In this document: piece by piece, positions 58,237-64,000 of the stretch | How the letters are laid out: each line of letters begins with the position of its first letter | Numbering within the stretch: the first letter of the stretch is position 1 | Source: Agapanthus africanus | Taxonomy: Eukaryota; Streptophyta; Magnoliopsida; Asparagales; Amaryllidaceae | NCBI GenBank assembly: GCA_030015575.1 | Contig: CM057337.1 | Location: 334,872,583-334,936,582 of the forward strand | DNA length: 64,000 bases | Direction: 5' to 3' | Notes under the pieces: generated by a model | What the model was told of the DNA's origin: nothing | Database searches by the model: none | The model's input: the letters and a program-made list of their open reading frames with translations, nothing else | Made by a program: the position numbers and the translations under genes

Positions 58237-61200
58237 ATCGCGAAAAGATATTCTCTTTCAAGAACTTAATGACAACTTTCCTGTCATTAGTGCGACATGG
58301 AATGGCTTCAACCCACTTTGAGACATAATCAACCGCCAGCAGTATGTACAAATTCCCAAAGGAGTTGGGAAAGGGACCCATAAAATCAATGCCCCAAACA
58401 TCGAATATTTCAATAACCAGAATGGGTTGCTGAGGCATTTCATTTCTCCGGGAGATTCTACCCGTGTACTGACACTGTGTACAGGTTTTGCAATACTCAA
58501 ATGCGTCCTTGAATAAGGTCGGCCAATAAAATCCACATTGCAAAACCTTTTCCGCCGTCTTTTTAGGACCGAAGTGACCCCCACAGGCCTGATCGTGACA
58601 AAAAGAAAGAACACTCTTGAACTCTTCTTTCGGGACACACCGGCGAATGATCTGATCAGGACAATATTTAAACAAATATTGATCATCCCAGTAAAAGTGT
58701 TTTACTTGGGATAGAAAATGGTATTTGTCCTGTTTTGACCAATCGCTCGGTATAAGTCCCGTGACAAGATAGTTCACAATATCCCTGAACCATGGTTCAT
58801 TGGATACGTTCAAGAGTTGTTCGTCAAAAAACGAATCATTGATCGGCAGGGTCACAAGGGAAGAAGAGATGTGTGAAAGATGGTCGGCTACAACGTTTTC
58901 ACATCCTTTCTTATCTTTGATAACAAGATCAAATTCTTGTAACAGAAGGATCCAACGTATTAGTCGACCTTTTGCATCTTTCTTCGCCAGAAGATGTTTT
59001 AAGGCGGAATGGTCAGTGTACACAACTATAGGAGAGCCAATTAAGTAAGGCCTGAATTTTTCTAATGCAAATACAACCTCTAAAAGTTCTTTCTCGGTGG
59101 TTGTATAGTTGATTTGTGCATCGTTCAGGGTCTTACTTGCATAGTAGATCACGTGTGGCATCTTTTCAATGTGCTGTCCTAAGACTGCACCTACTGCAAA
59201 GTCGGATGCGTCACACATCAGCTCAAAGGGGTAGTCCCAATTTGGAGACGATAGAACGGGGGCTGAAGTGAGTGAGTGTTTAAGTGAGTCGAAAGCTGTC
59301 TCACAGTCCGAGTCAAAGTGGAAGGTCGTATCCTTGGCCAGGAGAAGAGTTAAAGGTCTAGCAATTTTGCTAAAGTCCTTAATGAATCTCCTATAAAAGC
59401 CTGCATGGCCAAGGAAAGATCGAATATCTTTGACGCTTTTGGGATGAGGGAGGTTTTGAATGACATCTATCTTAGCTCTGTCAACCTCAATGCCTTTCTG
59501 TGAAATAACATGTCCAAGTACAATTCCTTCTTGGACCATGAAATGGCATTTTTCCCAGTTCAAAGTTAAGTTCTTCTCTTTGCAACGAGTAAGAACTGCG
59601 TCAAGATTCGATAGGCAATCAGAAAAAGAGTCTCCAAAAATCGAGAAATCGTCCATAAAGATCTCCAGAAAATTCTCTACCATATCAGAGAATATCCTCA
59701 TCATACACCGCTGAAAGGTAGCGGGAGCATTGCATAACCCAAAGGGCATGCGACTGTAAGCAAAGGTACCAAAAGGACAAGTAAAAGTGGTTTTATCTTG
59801 ATCCTTTTTGGCGATGGAGACCTGATTATAGCCTGAGTATCCGTCCATAAAGCAATAATACTCTCGTCCTGCTAAGCGTTCCAGCATTTGATCAATGAAT
59901 GGTAGAGGAAAGTGGTCTTTCCTCGTGGCAGCATTGAGTTTTCTATAATCAATACATACACGCCACCCAGTTTGGGTGCGTGTCTGAATCAACTCATTTG
60001 CCTCATTGGTAATAACAGTGATGCCAGATTTCTTAGGAACGACATGTATAGGACTCACCCATTGGCTATCGGAGATGGGGTATATAATACCATTATCTAG
60101 GCATTTGACGATCTCTTTCATCACCGCTTCCTTCATGACGGGATTTAACCGTCTCTGTGGTTCTCGGGTTGGTCTGGCATCATCCATCACATGTATATGA
60201 TGTTCAACAATCAAGGGACTAATCCCTTTGATGTCCGCCATAGTCCAACCAAACGCCTCTTTGTTAGATCTCAATACCGATAAAAGTGCATTCTCTTGCT
60301 CTAATGTTAGAGAAGCAGATATGATAACCGGTAAAGACTCATTCTCACCTAAATAAGCATATTTAAGGTGAGAAGGTAAAATTTTTAGATCTAATTCAGG
60401 CGGAGAAATGATAGAAGGAGGGATCATCGAGTGATTTTTGGAATTACAAAGAAGCTCAAAGCCTGTGAAAGATACAGACTCGGGTGGAGATTGGTCAAGA
60501 GTGTCGGACTCAAGTGTAGGAAAAGTGTCCTCACTAAGATCATATGTGAGATCAAACAGAGATGTGGTAATGCCGTCGAGATCAGTAAAGCATAGTTCCT
60601 CAGCTCCGCAACTATCGGGAGCGATTTCGTGGACAGAGCACACATCTAGAATATGAGTAGTGGGTTCTGATGGCTGACTTCCAATTTTATAGATGTTTAG
60701 TTCAATGGTCATATTTCCAAATGATAAGTTCATTGAACCATTTCTACAGTTTATAACAGCATTGGAAGTGGCAAGGAAAGGACGACCCAGAATCACCGGA
60801 ATTTGGCCCCGGGGGTTTGCTACAGGCTGTGTATCGAGTACAATGAAGTCTACAGGGAAAACAAATTCCCCGACCTTTATCAACACATCCTCTAGTTCAC
60901 CCCTTGGTTTGGTGATTGAATGGTCTGCCATTTGGAGAGTGCAGTGAGCAGGTTTCAACTCTTCGATCCCTAATTGCTCATATACAGAATATAGAAGTAG
61001 GTTAACACTTGAGCCAAGGTCTAAAAGAGCATGATTTATGTTTTTACCCCCAATAGAAATCGATATTGTAGGACATCCTGGGTCCTTACGTTTCTTTGGT
61101 AGCTGGGGGATAAAAGCAGTGCTAATATTATTAGACATGAAGACCTTCTTCGGCACTTGAGTCTTCCTCTTCCTAGTGCACAAGTCCTTAAGAATTTTCG

Positions 61201-62056
61201 CATAAGCGGGGACTTGTTGAATCGCATCTAGGAGAGGGATGTTGATGTTAACCTGTTTAAACATTTCCATAATTTTCTCCATATGAGGACTCGTTTTATT
61301 ACCCCTTAACCGATTCGGATAAGGTGCTTTTGCAATAAGTGTCGGGTCCATCATAGGAGAAGGATGAGGGGGTAGACGAGATCCTAAAAGAGGTGTAGGG
61401 ACCGTCTGTGGAGAACTAGAAGGGCTATACTGAGGTGTCGAGCCTAGTGGGAAATGGAGAATAGGCTCGCGAGAAGGTGGTGTGGTAGAAGAACAAGGAT
61501 CAGAAGTAGAAGTGTGTGTGTGAGGAAAGGTCTCAGCCGGGGTGTTATTGATAGGATTTTCAATATCATCAATTCCTTCCCCGACATGATTGTTCAGCAC
61601 TTTTCCCGATCTCAACGTTGTGATGGCATTTACATTGTAATGCTCAGGATTCTGTAGGGGTTGAGAGGGAAGTTTCCCTTTTTCTCTCGCACACATTTCG
61701 GCTTTAAGTCGAGCTATTTCAGCTTCCATCGATCTGATACTCTCAGCTTGGGACGTTGAGTTTTTTTTTATCTCACTGACGAAAGTTCTAACCTCAGCCG
61801 AAATCTCTATGAAATTTGATAAAAGTGATTTCATGGTTTGAGTGAATTGAGAGAAATCGTCAAAATAGGACAACTGCATAGGATTAGACTGTGCAGGAGT
61901 GTTGACCTGGTTGTGGAAATTTTGTGACTGGTAGGGGTGCTGAGTGATTTGAAGTGGTTGCTGTTGTGGTAGAAGAGCCCTTTGAAAATTATTTTGGCTT
62001 GGAACCGTGTTTTGAGATTGGTTTTGGTTCCAAGCAAAGTTCGGGTGATTCCTTCA
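58217..62056 (-). pseudogene. pol: Athila gag end, protease, RT, RNase H, integrase first half
   Basis: This is the longest open frame in the window (1221 codons from the Met at 61879). The frame is open to the TGA at 62054-62056, so that Met is probably internal. In order: the end of gag with a coiled-coil-like stretch ([16 protein letters not shown]), protease with [11 protein letters not shown] (about 61030), and RT with VCIDYRKLN, then FMDD (about 59660) and [12 protein letters not shown]. RNase H has [12 protein letters not shown] and YTDHSALKH. Integrase has its zinc region ([11 protein letters not shown] and CKTCTQC) and the first catalytic Asp in GIDFMGPF. The frame is lost at 58217. 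FMDD in place of YVDD is usual for this lineage. Confidence 0.94.
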
Positions 62057-62876
62057 ACCCTGATTGTACGTGGAAGAATATGGATCGTTTCTAGGTCTTT
62101 GAAATGCGGCATTTGTATGCTCGTGACCTTGAAACGCAGAGTTTAACGGACATTCTTCCGTTATTCAATGGTTGGGTACCACTCTCCCACTGTAGTGATT
62201 TTTCAGCGAACTCTTCTAAAAACTTCCACGCTTCCCCATCATCCTTAGTCATGAAGGTAGCTTGACACATGTTTTCAAGGTTCAGTTTAGTGTTTGGGTT
62301 AATGCCCTCATAAATGATTCGGCAAAGATCCCATCTCGGGATGCCGTGATGAGGACATTGAACCAATAGATCCTTGAAACGTTCAAAGCATTTTGAAAAT
62401 GGTTCAGTATGGAGCTGGGTAAATTGATTAAGTTCGCTACGGATTCGAGCTGTCTTTTGTATTGGGTAAAATTTCTTTAGGAATGCCGCGGCGAATTCTT
62501 CCTAATTCGTGATAGAGTGTGCGGTAGTGTTATATAGCCACTTCTCGGCTATATCGCACAAAGTAAATGGAAGATGTCGTAGACGCATAGCATCCACTGA
62601 AAGTTGTGACGTACCCATCATTGCGCATACATTTTCAAATTTGGTGATGAAAACGTAAGCGTCCTCAGTCTCGAGTCCGTGGAATTTGGGTAAAAGATTG
62701 ATATACTGGGGCTTAATCTCAAAGTTATCCCCATTGGCTGGTGGTGCGGATAAGCAGGTCGAAAGAGGACCTCGCAGTGGATAGCACCTCTCTTGGAGAG
62801 AGATGCGGGGTAGATTCTGCACACCAACGGACGGCGGCAGATTAGGGTTAAAGAAATTCGATGGAGGTGGATCCAT
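62057..62876 (-). pseudogene. gag: Athila gag with a nonsense codon and a frameshift
   Basis: From ATG 62876 the frame reads MDPPPSNFFNPNLP and on to LLPKFHGLETEDAYVFITKF (capsid). It meets TAG at 62502-62504 (Trp in related elements by position), reopens through QCPHHGIPRWDLCRIIYEG, and shifts frame near 62150-62165 into the pol frame. Upstream of 62876 the same frame stays open through SARLVRVSPIDSEVD back to ATA at 62987-62985. The true start may have been an ATG there that changed to ATA; this is inference. No zinc knuckle is visible. Confidence 0.85.
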
Positions 62877-62987
62877 CGATGTGGATGTGGTAGTGGGTAA
62901 AGGAAAGGTAAATGCAGAAATATCGACTTCGGAGTCGATAGGAGAGACACGGACTAAACGGGCACTAGAATCCCGTGTCCTGCCTAT

Positions 62988-63954
62988 CTTGCACTAAAAA
63001 GGGTTAGTACAAGTGGCAGCGTTGACTTATAATTAAGGGTATGAATGAATGCGGTGTTTGCTTTGAAAAAGGGACGGATTTTTGAAAAAATGATGCGACA
63101 CAACAAATGCAACACACAAAACCCTAATTCTAGGGGTCACCTAGGTCAGATCTCTAGACCGCTCCTAACTGCCAGAAGACAAGACGCAGGATAAATCCTC
63201 CACTGCCTCTTTGTCCCTCCTGTGGCCAGGTGGGAGGTTCTCCACTACGTAAGTAGTGGGCCTAATTAAGTAACCACTAGCCTTCGACACACTTGCCTAG
63301 ACACCACAAGAGAAACGCGGATAAGCAATGAATTACCCACGGCCTTCTTCTGTCCTAAGTGAGCGCGACGGTCCTTAGAGTCATCTCTAGATATTTTTTA
63401 GTTAATTTGGGTCAATGCGGATGCAAGTTTTGCGATTTTCGGGGCCTAGGAAGGGTAATGAACTCCCCACCTAATTTGGATTTGGTCTTTGCCCCTTAAT
63501 GTCCGTATTAGTTAAGCAAAAAACCAAGAAACAAAAACACGCACAAATTTAAATTTGCTTTTTAGCGGCGCTGCGATTTTTGCAAAGAAGCCTGTAGAAA
63601 TTTGTTAGTTGGAGCTAAAAAGAGGAGAGAGGAGAAGGTAAGAAATCACCTGAAGCAAAATTTTCACAGAGAAGCCCCAAGAATGCCGCGGTTCCGCCGC
63701 AATTGGTGCTTATTGCCGCCCTTCCGCGGTCAAATAATGGGAACACTGCACAAAATTTCAACAGAAGCTTTCTGTTGATATCTCCAGCTCTCTGGAAATC
63801 TCCAAAAATTATTTCACTTTCACAGCAAGCTCCAGATCTCCTTGCAACAAACCACAACAAATTGTTTAGATTTTGCGCGAATTTTGATCTAAAAAAAATG
63901 TAATGGAATAAATCTTTCAATTCAAACTTTAATATAAAACGAATTAGCGCGCGA
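62988..63954 (-). other. Untranslated leader of Athila element G
   Basis: No gene. It contains a GC palindrome pair (63685-63700 and 63715-63731) about 250 bases from the primer site, the same motif as in the copia leaders and in this element's LTR. Confidence 0.75.
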
Positions 63955-63972
63955 TCCCCGGCAACGGCGCCA
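63955..63972 (-). promoter_or_regulatory. Primer binding site of Athila element G
   Basis: On the minus strand TGGCGCCGTTGCCGGGGA, the Athila-type primer site, two bases from the LTR end at 63975. Fixes the orientation as minus. Confidence 0.93.
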
Positions 63973-63974
63973 TT

Positions 63975-64000
63975 TGATTGAATGAAATTCTTGTTGTGTT
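63975..64000 (-). repeat. 5' LTR of Athila element G, first 26 bases
   Basis: TGATTGAATGAAATTCTTG matches the 3' LTR at 54181 with one change. The rest is beyond the window. Confidence 0.9.

Larger units (their letters stand above)
54181..64000 (-). mobile_element. Element G: Ty3/gypsy Athila-lineage retrotransposon, minus strand
   Basis: 3' LTR 54181-56067, PPT, 1.4 kb of non-coding sequence, pol and gag in one direction, leader, primer site 63972-63955 and the first 26 bases of the 5' LTR (63975-64000). Athila assignment rests on the primer site, the gag phrase LLPKFHGLETEDAYVFITKF, the protease phrase [11 protein letters not shown] and FMDDFSIFG in RT. It inserted into chromovirus pol; the left flank is ACCAA. 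No envelope-like ORF is present. Confidence 0.93.

Overview
The window is a stretch of flowering-plant heterochromatin made almost entirely of nested LTR retrotransposons. I found no free-standing host gene, tRNA, rRNA or CRISPR array. The plant assignment rests on Ty1/copia elements with an initiator-Met-tRNA primer site (TGGTATCAGAGCC), a Ty3/gypsy Athila element with the primer site TGGCGCCGTTGCCGGGGA, a Ty3/gypsy Tat element carrying a second RNase H and an antisense plant-mobile-domain gene, and a chromodomain-bearing chromovirus. The species cannot be read from this sequence; the nesting depth suggests a large genome.

Layout. Element D (copia, minus) fills 1-7138: start of gag, leader, primer site, then a 5' LTR split by a solo LTR (3353-5567, 5-bp target duplication AAGAT). 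D sits in element C (Tat, plus), which keeps pol (7139-10346), a hairpin-rich spacer, an eight-exon antisense gene (18246 down to 13414) and a probable 3' LTR (about 18391-20780). A second Tat-like piece (20781 to about 21372) leads into the LTR of element F (copia, plus; about 21373-21753 continuing at 46376-46493). F's LTR was split by element B (copia, plus; 21754-46375). B was split by element A (copia, plus; 28342-43430). A's RNase H was split by a 4.5-kb solo chromovirus LTR (36487-41038, duplication CACCT). F's leader runs to 48216, where element E (chromovirus, minus) begins. E's 3' LTR is split by another solo copia-type LTR (50868-52961, duplication CTGAG). The tail of E's pol is cut at 54181 by element G (Athila, minus), which runs off the right edge just inside its 5' LTR.

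All coding regions are broken. Many of the breaks are single nonsense codons one transition away from Gln, Arg or Trp codons, as expected of methylated, deaminating repeats. The Tat pol stays in one frame with three stops and a small in-frame gap in RT. Athila has two stops, two frameshifts and an Asn at the middle catalytic position of integrase. No element here looks able to move by itself.

The most interesting material is structural. (1) The Tat spacer holds three copies of a module of six consecutive hairpins; five of the six positions have a 5-nt loop of the CTCAC type, while stems change in compensating pairs. (2) The Tat antisense gene has seven introns, all in phase 1, its own AATAAA signal, and encoded a plant-mobile-domain plus coiled-coil protein. 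(3) The leaders of the four copia elements share an ordered set of RNA hairpins whose stems differ between elements but still pair. (4) A paired GC palindrome (GCCGCGGAACCGCGGC and its reverse complement) recurs in copia leaders and in the unrelated Athila element.
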